NCBI RefSeq assembly: GCF_008630915.1
Contig: NZ_CP043909.1
Span: 2,914,001 to 2,978,000 of the forward strand
DNA length: 64,000 bases
Reading direction: 5' to 3'
Source: Acinetobacter suaedae
Lineage (GTDB): Bacteria; Pseudomonadota; Gammaproteobacteria; Pseudomonadales; Moraxellaceae
Shown piece by piece: positions 45,075-55,762 of the stretch. Below the pieces are notes generated by a model. The model did no database searches, was not told where the DNA came from, and saw only the letters and a program-made list of their open reading frames with translations. The first letter of the stretch is position 1; the number at the start of each line of letters is the position of its first letter. Made by a program: the position numbers and the translations under genes.

Positions 45075-47300
45075 ATGCCTAGCGAAAATTCTAACGCCAT
45101 TTTGTACCGTATTCGAGTTGCCATACCTGTATATGTGTATGACACGTTTGACTATACGGTCAGTGCCGAACAGTATCAACAAGCACAGATTGGAGCGCGT
45201 GTTGCAGTGTCGTTCGGACGACAAAATCTCGTAGGCATCATTGTTGAAAAAATTGATCCCAATCAAGTTTTCACAGGTCAATTTAAACTGAAAGCAATTA
45301 CTGAATTACTTGATAAAGAAGCAATATTAGATCAACACGTTTTAACTTTGATGACATGGTCTGCCCAGTACTATCAATTCCCAATTGGCGAAGTGATGCA
45401 AAGTGCCCTCCCCACACTACTCAGGCAAGGACGTGCATTAGACATTTTATTTCATCTGTGGAAAATCGTGCCAAATGATGATCCGAATGCATTATTGAAG
45501 CGCTCTCAAAAACAATATGATGCGTATCAAATCTTAAAAATACATCCTCATGGCACAACTGAAAATGTCTTGAACCTCAGTGGTGTTGAAACTGCAACAC
45601 TCAAAGCTTTAGAAAAGAAAGGGTTGGTTGAATGTTGTCTTGAACCGCATGATTTTAGCCCCTCGCCTGTACAATTGGCGCAGGTACCACTCACAGCCAA
45701 CGAGGATCAAAAAACAGCGATTCAACAAATTCTCAAGGCACAACATCATTACCAAGCATTTTTACTAGATGGCTTAACAGGCAGTGGCAAAACTGAAGTT
45801 TATCTGCAAGTCATGCATGAAGTATTAAAGCAGGGTAAGCAGGTGTTGGTACTGGTTCCGGAAATCGGTCTTACCCCTCAAACTGTCGCTCGCTTTAAAT
45901 CACGGTTTCATTGTGATATTGCTTTATTACATTCAGGTTTAAATGACTCGAAGCGCTTACAAGCATGGCAACACGCACAAACAGGAAAAGCTTCGATTGT
46001 GATCGGGACTCGTTCTGCGATCTACACGCCGCTTCCTCATCTCGGACTGATTATCCTCGATGAAGAACATGATCTTTCTTATAAACAGCAAGAAGGCTTT
46101 CGTTATCATACCCGTGATGTAGCACTCTACAGAGGATACTTACAACATTGTCCTGTGATTCTTGGATCTGCAACACCGAGTATCGATAGCTATCATCTGG
46201 TCGAGTCAGGCAAACTACATCTACTGGAACTCAATCAACGTGCAGGCGCTGCTGTACTGCCAAAAATGCATGTGATTGATTTAAAAATTGCCAAGAAAAA
46301 GCATGGCATCAGCCAAAATTTAATTGAGCAGATCAAACTCACCTTAGAGCGCAAAGAACAGGTGTTGATCTTTCTCAACCGTCGAGGTTATGCACCGATT
46401 CTGATGTGTGAAAGTTGCGGTTGGCAAGCCAATTGCCCCCATTGTGATGCACATTTCACCCTTCATTCTCAGCCTTATCACTATTTACATTGTCATCATT
46501 GCGGCACCATCAATCGCCTCCCCGATCATTGTCCGGCATGCCAAAAACAAAGTTTAAAAACGATTGGTGCTGGAACGGCAAAGCTTGAAGAGCATTTACA
46601 AGAGTTATTTCCTCACAATGAAGTGATTCGAGTTGATCGTGACAGTACCAGCCGTGTCGGAAGTTGGCAGAAAATTTATGACCGTATCCAACAAAATAAA
46701 CCGAGTATTTTATTGGGCACACAAATGCTTGCTAAAGGACATCATTTCCCACATGTAACTTTGGTGGCTATTTTAGATATTGACGCTGGTTTACTGAGCG
46801 TGGATATCCGCGCCCCTGAACGTACCGCACAATTAATAGTACAAGTGGCCGGACGCGCTGGACGAGGCGAACATAAAGGGAATGTCTATTTACAAAGTCT
46901 TCGCCCTGATCATCCTATGCTCACCACATTAATTGAACATGACTATCGTACGGTTGCTAAACAAATGCTGGCTGAGCGTAAACTTGCAATGCTCCCTCCA
47001 TATCGTTATACAGTATTGGTACGTGTTGAATCGAAAGATCGAGAATATAGCCAGAACTTTTTGGCGGATATTGCGCAACAACTGAGAACAATGGCTGGCG
47101 ATTTAGTTGATATTTGGGGGCCAATTCCCGCACCGATGGAACGTAAAGCTGGACGTTATCGTGCCCACATGGTGATTTTGTCGGCCGATCGCGCCAAACT
47201 GCATTTTTATTTGCGCCAATGGTGGCAACAAGTGGTACATTTACCTCGTCAGCACCAACTCAGGCTATCCATCGATGTTGATCCACAAGAGTTTAGTTAG
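45075..47300 (+). CDS. priA: Primosomal replication helicase PriA
   Basis: The start chosen is ATG 45075 (MPSENSNAILYRIRVAIPV); an in-frame ATG at 45033 is possible, and neither has a clear ribosome site. The protein has the 3' DNA-binding domain at the N-terminus, Walker A LLDGLTGSGKTEVYL, the DEEH box, and eight zinc cysteines in CESCGWQANCPHCDAHF and CHHCGTINRLPDHCPAC, then the helicase C-terminal part (VAGRAGRGEHKG). PriA restarts stalled forks. Confidence 0.95.
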   Translation: MPSENSNAILYRIRVAIPVYVYDTFDYTVSAEQYQQAQIGARVAVSFGRQNLVGIIVEKIDPNQVFTGQFKLKAITELLDKEAILDQHVLTLMTWSAQYYQFPIGEVMQSALPTLLRQGRALDILFHLWKIVPNDDPNALLKRSQKQYDAYQILKIHPHGTTENVLNLSGVETATLKALEKKGLVECCLEPHDFSPSPVQLAQVPLTANEDQKTAIQQILKAQHHYQAFLLDGLTGSGKTEVYLQVMHEVLKQGKQVLVLVPEIGLTPQTVARFKSRFHCDIALLHSGLNDSKRLQAWQHAQTGKASIVIGTRSAIYTPLPHLGLIILDEEHDLSYKQQEGFRYHTRDVALYRGYLQHCPVILGSATPSIDSYHLVESGKLHLLELNQRAGAAVLPKMHVIDLKIAKKKHGISQNLIEQIKLTLERKEQVLIFLNRRGYAPILMCESCGWQANCPHCDAHFTLHSQPYHYLHCHHCGTINRLPDHCPACQKQSLKTIGAGTAKLEEHLQELFPHNEVIRVDRDSTSRVGSWQKIYDRIQQNKPSILLGTQMLAKGHHFPHVTLVAILDIDAGLLSVDIRAPERTAQLIVQVAGRAGRGEHKGNVYLQSLRPDHPMLTTLIEHDYRTVAKQMLAERKLAMLPPYRYTVLVRVESKDREYSQNFLADIAQQLRTMAGDLVDIWGPIPAPMERKAGRYRAHMVILSADRAKLHFYLRQWWQQVVHLPRQHQLRLSIDVDPQEFS

Positions 47301-47340
47301 TCTAATTCCATATGCAAAACAGAAAAATTTGAGGCAATAG

Positions 47341-49158
47341 ATGTCCTTACTGCTATCCATCATTTTTTTACTAACTGCGGCTTTAATTATTGTCCCACTC
47401 ACAAAACGATATACCTCAAATACTGTTTTGGGTTATCTAATTGCTGGGCTTTTACTCGGCTCAAGTGGCTTTGCACTGATCACAGATACCCAATTTATTA
47501 CTCAAATTACCGAATTAGGCATGCTATTGCTGATGTTCTTTCTCGGTTTAGCATTTCGTCCAATCCAGCTGTGGATACAACGCTATACCATTTTAAAAAA
47601 CAGTGGCTTAAGTTTACTGACCATCAGTTTGATTTTAACCAGTATTTGTTTTTTCCTCTTTAATGATTTTGCCAGCAGTATCGTTCTTGGTGTAGCACTA
47701 GCACTTTCCGCTGTAACCTTGGTTCAACAATTACTGCATTACCAACAAAAATCAAATAGCACACTTGGACAATCCATTTTAAGTGCTATACAGATGCAAG
47801 TATTTGTAGCGATACAATTTATTGTCTTGTTCCCTCTATGGGACGATACGGCGACCACACGACATGGTATCGCATATTTTGCAGCCATCATTGCGACAGT
47901 TTCAGGGCTATTCTTAGCCAGCCGTTTTCTGATACGACCTGCATTCCGCTATTTAGCCAAGCGCAACAGTATTGAACTTATTCCTGTACTCGGGCTTACA
48001 ACAATCCTTTCTATTATTGTCATCATGGATATTTTAAATATTCATATCTTAATTGGTGTATTTTTAGCAGGATTATTACTCGCAGACACTGAATTCAACA
48101 CTGAAGTTGAACGTATTGTTTATCCGTATCGAGATACCGCGCTTGGTCTCTTGTTTCTTGCAATTGGTTTAAATCTCTCATTACAGCCCCTATTCGAAAC
48201 ACCACTTTTGATTTTGGGATCAATCTTTGTTTTGGTGTTGATCAAAACTGTGGTCATCGCAGCAATCAGCTATTATCAACATCGTCGCCAACAACTTAGC
48301 CTCCTTTCTGCTACCGTCCTTGCTCAGAGTGGCGAGTTGAGTTTTATCCTGTTGAATATTGCTGTTGCAGAACAAATTCTTGCTCAACCCATTTTTGAAT
48401 CTGCGCTATGGGTGATCTTGGGTTCGATGCTTCTGACGCCTCTAGTTTTCTGGTTGGTGAATAACAAACGACTACCAATATTGCATAAGAAAATGGCAGC
48501 ACAGACACTAGATATTCCCCAGCATCCAATTTTGATTGTTGGATTTGGTCGTTTTGGCCAAGTGGTTGCACGTGCCTTACATGCACAAGGTCAACAGTTG
48601 AGTGTGATTGATAGCAATCAACCCGATGCTGATTTTATTGAACAATATGGACATCGCTTTTTTGATGCAGATGTCACTCAGGTCGAAAACCTACGAGCAG
48701 CAGGGATCGAATATTGTAAATTGCTGATCCTTGCAATTGATGATGTCGAAGACAGCATGAATCTGGCACGTCACCTCCGTCTAAACTATCCTGATTTAGT
48801 CTTATTGGTTCGGGCACGTGACCGTCATCATGCGCATTTATTAAAAGGCATGGGAATTCAACATATTTGGCGTGAAACTTATGCATCATCCTTGAGTATG
48901 GCGCAACTGGCTTTGACGGAGACAGGTCTTTCAAGTGAAGAAGCTCAAGCCCAAATCGAGCAATTTCAAAACCAAGATCAGCAATTATTTAATTTACGCT
49001 ATCAGTCAGATGATGATTTTGACTCAATTGAGGCTTATCCGAGTGTAATCGCAGAGTTGGAATATTTATTTGAAAATACAAAAACTTTAAATACTGATCG
49101 AATGAGCAATGAACAAAATCAACAAAGTGATGCAAATTCATCGCATGGAACAACTTGA
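47341..49158 (+). CDS. CPA2-family cation:proton antiporter, Kef type
   Basis: The 605-residue protein has about twelve membrane helices (1-380), a TrkA-N/RCK nucleotide-binding domain (about 395-515, with HPILIVGFGRFGQVVARALHAQGQ) and a polar tail. This is the layout of KefB/KefC K+ efflux systems, which in E. coli are glutathione-gated and protect against electrophiles. No KefF/KefG partner is adjacent. It lies 40 bp after priA and may be cotranscribed. Confidence 0.88.
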   Translation: MSLLLSIIFLLTAALIIVPLTKRYTSNTVLGYLIAGLLLGSSGFALITDTQFITQITELGMLLLMFFLGLAFRPIQLWIQRYTILKNSGLSLLTISLILTSICFFLFNDFASSIVLGVALALSAVTLVQQLLHYQQKSNSTLGQSILSAIQMQVFVAIQFIVLFPLWDDTATTRHGIAYFAAIIATVSGLFLASRFLIRPAFRYLAKRNSIELIPVLGLTTILSIIVIMDILNIHILIGVFLAGLLLADTEFNTEVERIVYPYRDTALGLLFLAIGLNLSLQPLFETPLLILGSIFVLVLIKTVVIAAISYYQHRRQQLSLLSATVLAQSGELSFILLNIAVAEQILAQPIFESALWVILGSMLLTPLVFWLVNNKRLPILHKKMAAQTLDIPQHPILIVGFGRFGQVVARALHAQGQQLSVIDSNQPDADFIEQYGHRFFDADVTQVENLRAAGIEYCKLLILAIDDVEDSMNLARHLRLNYPDLVLLVRARDRHHAHLLKGMGIQHIWRETYASSLSMAQLALTETGLSSEEAQAQIEQFQNQDQQLFNLRYQSDDDFDSIEAYPSVIAELEYLFENTKTLNTDRMSNEQNQQSDANSSHGTT

Positions 49159-49266
49159 GTTTTCATAAAATGACACCATTATTGAATGCATAACCGTTCA
49201 CCATCTTATAAGCTTTCAAAGCAAAGCATCGCTTTGTTTTCCTCGTTTGAGGAGCTGGAGAAAAAA

Positions 49267-50142
49267 ATGTCTGATTTACGCCAACGCTTTTATATCGAAG
49301 ACTGCCCTGTTCGTGGTGAAGTGGTTCATTTAGAAGAAACGCTTCAAACCATTTTAGCCCAGCGTAACTATATGCCAGCTGTACAAAGCTTATTGGGTGA
49401 AATGCTTAGTGCAACAGCATTACTTGCGAGTACTTTGAAAATCCGTGGGCGTATCAGTCTACAAATTCAAGCAACAGGTACTTTCAAATGGGCAATGGCT
49501 GAATGCAACCATTTAGGCGAAGTTCGTGCACTTGCAGATTACGAAAATGATCCTCGATTTGTAGAAGGTCAAGACAGCCGTACCGTACTCGCTGCATTAA
49601 CAAATCCTGTTTTATTTATCAATATTGAGCCTGAACACGGTGAACGCTATCAAGGGATTGTCCCTCTAGACCAACCAACTTTGGCGGGTTGTTTGACCCA
49701 ATATTATGATTTGTCAGCTCAAATTCCGACTCATCTAGTATTGGCAACCAACGGCAAACGCTCAGGTGGATTATTGATTCAACTCCTTCCGCGCAATGAT
49801 GAAGAAGAGCAAGAATTCGTTGATGAAGATCTATGGCCTCGCTTAACCATGCTCACAGAGACTTTAAAGCCTGAAGAGCTAACCGACCTGTCAGCCAATG
49901 AAATTCTTTATCGTTTGTACAATGAAGAGGAAGTTCGTTTACCTGAAGCCGAAGTTCTGAAGTTTGGATGTACTTGTTCAAAAGAACGTTGTGCCAATGC
50001 ATTGATTCAAATTGGGGTTGATGCAGTACATGAAACTCTTGAAGCACAAAACCCAATTCAAATGGACTGTCAATTCTGTAACACACGTTATGAATTTACT
50101 GCTGAAGAAGCTTTAGGCTTATTCGGTGAGCATTTGAGTTAA
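49267..50142 (+). CDS. hslO: Redox-activated chaperone Hsp33
   Basis: The start ATG 49267 (MSDLRQRFYIEDCPVRGEVV) follows GGAG six bases upstream; an earlier in-frame start at 49186 is unsupported. The 291-residue protein has the Hsp33 fold and the C-terminal zinc switch with the CxC and CxxC pairs (FGCTCSKERC and DCQFC). Oxidation releases zinc and turns on the holdase activity. Confidence 0.95.
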   Translation: MSDLRQRFYIEDCPVRGEVVHLEETLQTILAQRNYMPAVQSLLGEMLSATALLASTLKIRGRISLQIQATGTFKWAMAECNHLGEVRALADYENDPRFVEGQDSRTVLAALTNPVLFINIEPEHGERYQGIVPLDQPTLAGCLTQYYDLSAQIPTHLVLATNGKRSGGLLIQLLPRNDEEEQEFVDEDLWPRLTMLTETLKPEELTDLSANEILYRLYNEEEVRLPEAEVLKFGCTCSKERCANALIQIGVDAVHETLEAQNPIQMDCQFCNTRYEFTAEEALGLFGEHLS

Positions 50143-50151
50143 CATCGCTCG

Positions 50152-50185
50152 AAGAACCTTTATGCTGTGAAGTATAAAGGTTCTT
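50152..50185 (+). other. Hairpin after hslO
   Basis: AAGAACCTTTAT pairs with ATAAAGGTTCTT over a ten-base loop, ten bases after the stop. No T run follows, so it may be a Rho-dependent or stabilising 3' end. Confidence 0.6.
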
Positions 50186-50276
50186 GCTGAAACAATATCA
50201 ACACACATCCCCTCTGTTTTTTCCTCCTTAATCGTCAAATAATAGAATGAAAAGTAATAAATTATGACGATAAGCA

Positions 50277-51239
50277 ATGACAAAGAATTACTACGAAGAA
50301 CTAGGCGTGACCCGCGATGCCTCAGCAGATGAAATCAAAAAAGCCTATCGCAAACTCGCACGCAAATATCATCCCGACATCAGCAAAGAAGCAGATGCCG
50401 AAGAGAAGATGCAAGCAATCAATGTCGCCTATGACACCCTAAGCAATGCTGATAAAAAAGCTGAATATGACCAGATGCTTGACCATCCACAGGGTTTTTC
50501 TGGTTTTGGGCAAGGAACAGGTGGATTCAACCAAGGTGCCAGTGGATTTGATGGCTCTCAATTTTATCGTCAAAGCTCAGGCGATGGTGCCGACTTTAGC
50601 GGTTTTGAAGATCTATTTGGTCGCTTCGGTGCTGGATTTGGTGGCGGTCAACAACGTTCACAACGTCAGCAACGCAGTTATCGGGGTGAAGATCAACACG
50701 CCTCAATTCAAGTGGATATAAGTATCGCCTATCAAGGTTCTACACAGCAAATTACCTTACAGATTCCAACCTATAATGTTTATGGCGAACCTGAAATTCA
50801 GCGCAAGACATTAGAAGTCAAAATTCCTAAAGGGATGAAAGAAGGTCAACAAATTCGCCTCACAGGTCAAGGACAAAGTGGAATCAATGGCGGTGAAAAT
50901 GGCGACTTATATATTGAGATTCAATACAAAGATACGGACCGAATCCGCGTCGAAGGAGCTGATGTTTATCAAACCATTGATGTTGCACCTTGGGAAGCGG
51001 GCTTAGGTCAAAGCATTGAAGTCAGTACCCCTGCGGGTCAGCTCAAAGTCAATTTACCGAAAAATGCAAAAAATGGTCAACAACTTCGTCTAAAAGACAA
51101 AGGAATTCCTAGCAAAACCGCAGGTAACCTTTATTTGATCATTAATATTGTTTTACCAGCTGCACAGAGTGAACAAGAACAACAGGCTTATCAACAATTC
51201 GCTGAAGCGTTCTCTTCATTCAAAGCTCGTACCTCATAA
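50277..51239 (+). CDS. cbpA: DnaJ-class chaperone CbpA
   Basis: The 320-residue protein has a J domain (about 4-68) with the HPD triad in [11 protein letters not shown], a Gly/Phe-rich linker (75-140) and the two DnaJ C-terminal peptide-binding domains. There is no zinc-finger domain, which separates CbpA from DnaJ. It works with DnaK and binds curved DNA in E. coli. The modulator gene cbpM follows 11 bp later. Confidence 0.92.
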   Translation: MTKNYYEELGVTRDASADEIKKAYRKLARKYHPDISKEADAEEKMQAINVAYDTLSNADKKAEYDQMLDHPQGFSGFGQGTGGFNQGASGFDGSQFYRQSSGDGADFSGFEDLFGRFGAGFGGGQQRSQRQQRSYRGEDQHASIQVDISIAYQGSTQQITLQIPTYNVYGEPEIQRKTLEVKIPKGMKEGQQIRLTGQGQSGINGGENGDLYIEIQYKDTDRIRVEGADVYQTIDVAPWEAGLGQSIEVSTPAGQLKVNLPKNAKNGQQLRLKDKGIPSKTAGNLYLIINIVLPAAQSEQEQQAYQQFAEAFSSFKARTS

Positions 51240-51250
51240 GGAGCAAGATC

Positions 51251-51577
51251 ATGACAACTATTCAATACAAAGAAATTCAATATGACGGTCATTGCCAAGT
51301 TGAAATCGTTGATGAACAATTGGCACTTGATCTTGAACATTTCGCAGAAGCATGCGGTCAAAGTACTGAATGGGTACTCAAATTGATTGATTACGATATT
51401 TTGCAAATCACAGTTGAGCCGCAAAATTATCAATTCATCGGTGAAGATGTTGCCCGTGCCCGTCGAGCATACCGCTTACAACGTGATTTCGATGCGAGCT
51501 TATCAGCAGTTGCTGTCATGCTGGATTTGATTGATGAAGTACAACAATTGCGTAAACAGCTCAAACATTTTCATTGA
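51251..51577 (+). CDS. cbpM: CbpA modulator CbpM
   Basis: The 108-residue protein is MerR-like in its first part (LDLEHFAEACGQSTEWVLKLIDYDIL) and has a C-terminal helical dimerisation segment (VMLDLIDEVQQLRKQLKHF). The size and the location right after cbpA match CbpM, which binds the J domain and inhibits CbpA. An AGGAG site precedes the ATG. Confidence 0.88.
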   Translation: MTTIQYKEIQYDGHCQVEIVDEQLALDLEHFAEACGQSTEWVLKLIDYDILQITVEPQNYQFIGEDVARARRAYRLQRDFDASLSAVAVMLDLIDEVQQLRKQLKHFH

Positions 51578-51606
51578 ACAAAAGAAAATGACTGAGCTTA
51601 GATAAG

Positions 51607-52782
51607 CTATTTCAGCTTAGTCATTTTCTCCACTTCTTTGAGTGTTTGTTTAATAGGTTCATAATCCAAGAACCACAATAAATTAATGTTACGTTGTTTG
51701 TGCTGCTGCGTCAGCAAATCAATCACACTACGCTCGCCTCGTCCAACTAAATGCTGTTGATAGAAATAGTACAACAGCAATATGGTGGTCATCAGCATCA
51801 CGCCCAGCATAATCCAAAATCCAACAGGTGATTTTAATCCAGGAATAAACTCAAAGTTCATTCCATAAATCCCTGTTAATAGGGTTAATGGTGCGAATAC
51901 AGCTGTGATAATCGCCAAAATACGCATATTTTCATTGGTCTGATTTGCTGTTGCAGAAAAATGCAAATCAATTGCTGACTGAACTGCATTTCGCAACCGC
52001 AGTGTGTGCTTTTGCACTCGTTCTATATGACTCATCAAATCATTTAGACGAACCAAAAGAATATCTTGTGTTTTATATTTTCGTTCACCCACAACATGAT
52101 GGTAGTTATCAATCAACTCATCACGAAACTCCTGCAAAGTTTCGATTTGTTCTTCACATAAATTTTCGATTTGCTGAAATGCCATATCTTCATGAAACAA
52201 TTGATGCCATTGTTTAAAACGGCGATTCCCCTGTAATAACTGTTGCTGCCAATATTCCACACGACGAGTTAAAGGAGTACGTAAATTCAAATAACCATCA
52301 ATCATGCTATTGAGCAATCGCAAACACAAATCTGCTGGGGTAGTCGGTAATTTACGAGGCTTGTTTTGTTCTAAAATTGCCCGTTCCATGACCATTTGTA
52401 AACGTTGGACATAGTTTTCAACTGCCATATTCCCCTGTTCACGAACACTCACCAACACTCGTGGCGTCAAGATAAAACTCATTGGCGTTGTGGCGAGACC
52501 AAATACACTCTCATGTACATCTAACCCAGGATCATTTTCATAAATCTGATCATCCTCACTAATCAGCTTACGAAAGACCAATAAATCATATTCTTCGACG
52601 GTATCAAAAGCACATGGATGCTCAATATTCAACAAATCTCGCATATGAAATTCATTCAATACAAGTCCAGTATGCTCGTAAATATTGTTCTGCCAAGACT
52701 CTGAATGATTCACTAAATCTTGTCTTAAGCTATCCACCCATAGAAATTCAAGCGTATGTTCTTGTTGTTCTTGTACGCTCAT
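51607..52782 (-). CDS. CorA-family divalent cation transporter
   Basis: The protein ends with two membrane helices and carries YGMNFEFIPGLKSPVGFW, the GMN signature of CorA channels for Mg2+ and related ions. The N-terminal cytoplasmic domain (about 1-310) has the long helix HIERVQKHTLRLRNAVQSAID. The start at 52782 (MSVQEQQ) is preferred because longer frames reach up toward the pnp terminator; no strong ribosome site is visible. It lies after pnp on the same strand but behind its terminator. Confidence 0.88.
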   Translation of the reverse strand: MSVQEQQEHTLEFLWVDSLRQDLVNHSESWQNNIYEHTGLVLNEFHMRDLLNIEHPCAFDTVEEYDLLVFRKLISEDDQIYENDPGLDVHESVFGLATTPMSFILTPRVLVSVREQGNMAVENYVQRLQMVMERAILEQNKPRKLPTTPADLCLRLLNSMIDGYLNLRTPLTRRVEYWQQQLLQGNRRFKQWHQLFHEDMAFQQIENLCEEQIETLQEFRDELIDNYHHVVGERKYKTQDILLVRLNDLMSHIERVQKHTLRLRNAVQSAIDLHFSATANQTNENMRILAIITAVFAPLTLLTGIYGMNFEFIPGLKSPVGFWIMLGVMLMTTILLLYYFYQQHLVGRGERSVIDLLTQQHKQRNINLLWFLDYEPIKQTLKEVEKMTKLK

Positions 52783-52870
52783 AAAAATTATATTTTCACT
52801 ATTGTGGCGATAAAAGTAATAAAGCTGCATAGCGCTCATATTTAGGTTGGAATTAAAAATATCATGCCAT

Positions 52871-52898
52871 AAAAAAGCCCGCACGAAGCGGGCTTTTT
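52871..52898 (-). terminator. Terminator of rpsO-pnp
   Basis: On the minus strand AAAAAGCCCGCTTC pairs with the following GCGGGCTTTTTT around CGTGC, ending in a U run 17 bp after the pnp stop. Confidence 0.94.
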
Positions 52899-52914
52899 GT
52901 ATTTCAAACAGTGA

Positions 52915-55008
52915 TTAAACTTGTTCGATGTCTTTCATTGTCAACTTGATACGACCACGGTTATCAACATCTGCAACTTGTACTTTCACTTCCTGACCTT
53001 CTTTCAAAACGTCAGTCACGTTTGCAATACGCTCATTCGAGATTTGCGAAATGTGAAGTAGACCATCAGTACCTGGCATGATGTTTACAAACGCACCAAA
53101 CTCAACGATACGAATCACTTTACCGTCATAGATCTTACCTGGTTCAACTTCAGCAGTAAGTGCTTGGATTTTTGCAATCGCAGCACGAGCAGCAGCTTTA
53201 GTTTCACCAAATACACGAACGGTACCATTATCTTCAATATCAATCGCAGCTTTAGTTTCTTCAGTGATTTGACGAATGGTAGCACCACCTTTACCAATCA
53301 CATCACGAATCTTGTCTGGATTAATATTAATCACTTCAAAAGTCGGCGCATTTGCGCTGATTTCTGCACGTGCACGTGAAATCACTTTGTTCATTTCATT
53401 AAGAATGTGCATACGACCAGCAAATGCTTGGTTTAACGCAACTTCCATAATCTCTTCAGTGATCCCTTCGATCTTGATATCCATTTGAAGCGCAGTAATA
53501 CCGTTTGCAGAACCTGCTACTTTAAAGTCCATATCACCCAAGTGATCTTCATCACCTAAGATGTCAGAAAGAACTGCGAAACGCTCACCTTCTTTCACTA
53601 AGCCCATTGCGATACCTGCAACTGGTGCTTTTAATGGAACACCAGCATCCATAAGTGATAATGATGCACCACATACAGAAGCCATTGAAGATGAACCGTT
53701 TGATTCAGTAATGTCAGATACGATACGAATCACATACGGGAAGCGGTCAGCCGCAGGAAGAACTGCTTGAACGCCACGACGCGCTAAACGACCGTGACCG
53801 ATTTCACGACGCTTAGGACCTGATTCACGACCAGTTTCACCTACTGAATATGCAGGGAAGTTGTAATGCAACATGAAGTTATCAGTTTTAGTACCAGCAA
53901 GAGTATCAACCATCAACGCATCACGTGTATTACCCAAAGTCGTTGTTACCAACGCTTGAGTTTCACCACGTGTAAATAATGCAGAACCGTGTGCACGTTC
54001 AAGTACGCCCACTTGTACGTCTAACGCACGAACAGTTTTGGTGTCACGACCATCAATACGTGGCTTACCAGATAAAATGTTGTCACGAACAGTACGGTAT
54101 TTAAGATCTTCAAATAAGAAGTCTACTTCATCAGCAATACCGTCTACATCTTCTTCAGGAACAAATTGAGCAACAGCTTCAGCATAAAGCGCATCTAATG
54201 CTGCATAACGATCTTGTTTTACTGCAATGGTATAAGCTTCTGAAATTTTCGCTTCAAATGCTTCTTTTAGTTTAGTACGTAATTCTTCGTTGTGTGTTGG
54301 AGCAACCCAATCTGACTCTTTTGCACCTACAGCAGAAGCAAACTCTTTAATTGCTTGTACTGCGATCTGCATTTCATCATGGCCAAATAGCACAGCACCT
54401 AGCATTTGATCTTCAGAAAGTTCTTTTGCTTCTGACTCAACCATGAGAACAGCTGAATCTGTACCTGCAACAACTAAATCCAAATCAGACTGAGCCATTT
54501 GCTCATAATTTGGGTTTAAGACATATTCACCATTAATTAAACCGACACGCGCAGCACCAATTGGACCACGGAAAGGTGTACCCGCAATTGCAAGTGCAGC
54601 AGAGGTACCAAGCATCGCAGCAATATCAGCTTCCATTGTTTTATCAGAAGAAACAACTGTTGCTGTTACTTGGACTTCGTTCACATATCCTTCTGGGAAC
54701 AATGGACGAATCGGACGATCAATTAAACGTGAAATTAAGGTTTCCGCTTCAGATGCACGTCCTTCACGCTTACCATAACCACCAGGGATACGACCAGCCG
54801 CATATTGTTTTTCTTGATAGTTAACAGTCAACGGGAAAAAGTCTTGACCAGCTTTAGCCGTAGGTTGAGCAACAACAGCCACCAAAACAGTGACACCACC
54901 CATTGTGATTAAAACTGTATTCGCTTGACGTGCAACACGACCCGTTTCTAAAACAACTTGATGTTGACCAAATTGAAATTCTTTACGAACGATATTAAAC
55001 ATTGACAT
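52915..55008 (-). CDS. pnp: Polyribonucleotide nucleotidyltransferase (PNPase)
   Basis: The start at 55008 ([17 protein letters not shown]) has AGGAAAA upstream and gives 697 residues; the longer open frame is not supported, and MFNIV six bases later is an alternative. Two RNase PH domains, a linker, a KH domain ([20 protein letters not shown]) and an S1 domain ([20 protein letters not shown]) follow in order. PNPase degrades RNA 3' to 5' by phosphorolysis and joins RNase E in the degradosome; its gene lies behind rpsO. Confidence 0.97.
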   Translation of the reverse strand: MSMFNIVRKEFQFGQHQVVLETGRVARQANTVLITMGGVTVLVAVVAQPTAKAGQDFFPLTVNYQEKQYAAGRIPGGYGKREGRASEAETLISRLIDRPIRPLFPEGYVNEVQVTATVVSSDKTMEADIAAMLGTSAALAIAGTPFRGPIGAARVGLINGEYVLNPNYEQMAQSDLDLVVAGTDSAVLMVESEAKELSEDQMLGAVLFGHDEMQIAVQAIKEFASAVGAKESDWVAPTHNEELRTKLKEAFEAKISEAYTIAVKQDRYAALDALYAEAVAQFVPEEDVDGIADEVDFLFEDLKYRTVRDNILSGKPRIDGRDTKTVRALDVQVGVLERAHGSALFTRGETQALVTTTLGNTRDALMVDTLAGTKTDNFMLHYNFPAYSVGETGRESGPKRREIGHGRLARRGVQAVLPAADRFPYVIRIVSDITESNGSSSMASVCGASLSLMDAGVPLKAPVAGIAMGLVKEGERFAVLSDILGDEDHLGDMDFKVAGSANGITALQMDIKIEGITEEIMEVALNQAFAGRMHILNEMNKVISRARAEISANAPTFEVININPDKIRDVIGKGGATIRQITEETKAAIDIEDNGTVRVFGETKAAARAAIAKIQALTAEVEPGKIYDGKVIRIVEFGAFVNIMPGTDGLLHISQISNERIANVTDVLKEGQEVKVQVADVDNRGRIKLTMKDIEQV

Positions 55009-55140
55009 GTATTGTATTTTCCTAGTTTTAATTCTAGTGAGACCCCTAAGGTTTGGCATTCAGACTACAACGATTATAGATAAATGACAAAGCTTAGAAG
55101 CCATCACACTAGACCAAAATTTAAAAAAGTTAAACGCAAA

Positions 55141-55191
55141 GAAGGAGCGAACAAGCGCCCCTTCTAAAAATCATCTAATGTAAATTAGATG
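55141..55191 (-). other. Tandem hairpins in the rpsO-pnp intergenic region
   Basis: CATCTAA/TTAGATG (55172-55191) is followed on the minus strand by ATTTTT, like an rpsO terminator. Next to it GAAGG-GCG/GCG-CCTTC (55141-55164) forms a second stem. In E. coli this region carries an rpsO terminator and an RNase III site that controls pnp, so a similar use is likely. Confidence 0.7.
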
Positions 55192-55255
55192 AAACTTTCT
55201 TTTCAGCGATAAAGCATTGCAACATGCGAAATACCGAAAACAAAGCCAAATCGAA

Positions 55256-55525
55256 TTAACGACGTAAACCTAATGCGCCGATCAAAGCAACATAACGACC
55301 GTGATCTTTACCATTTAAGTAGTCAAGTAATTTACGACGTTGGTTAACCATACGAATCAAACCACGACGGCTATGGTGGTCGTGTTTGTGTTCTTTAAAG
55401 TGACCTTGCAAATCATTGATTTGTGCAGTCAATAAAGCAACTTGTACTTCTGGTGAACCAGTGTCATTTTCAGCACGAGCAAATTTAGCAATGATCTCTG
55501 CGCGATCTGCGTTAGTTAAAGCCAT
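55256..55525 (-). CDS. rpsO: 30S ribosomal protein S15
   Basis: The 89-residue protein matches S15 over its whole length ([39 protein letters not shown]). GGAG lies eight bases before the ATG. It binds 16S rRNA and is the first gene of the rpsO-pnp unit. Confidence 0.98.
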   Translation of the reverse strand: MALTNADRAEIIAKFARAENDTGSPEVQVALLTAQINDLQGHFKEHKHDHHSRRGLIRMVNQRRKLLDYLNGKDHGRYVALIGALGLRR

Positions 55526-55762
55526 TCGATTTCTCCGAGATGCTTAAAAAAATAAACGATATTGATCAGTTACAAGAACTGACTGCCGTGCATCACTACA
55601 GCAAGTCGCCTATTTTAAGTGATCTATCGTTATATTGCAAAAATGTTTTAATCACACTGGCAATTCGGCAGCTGACAACCCAGATTAAAAGATGCACACT
55701 AGCCGAATTCTGTTTTCAATTTATGACAGAGAAGAAAGAAAACGAAAAAATGCGAGGGAATC

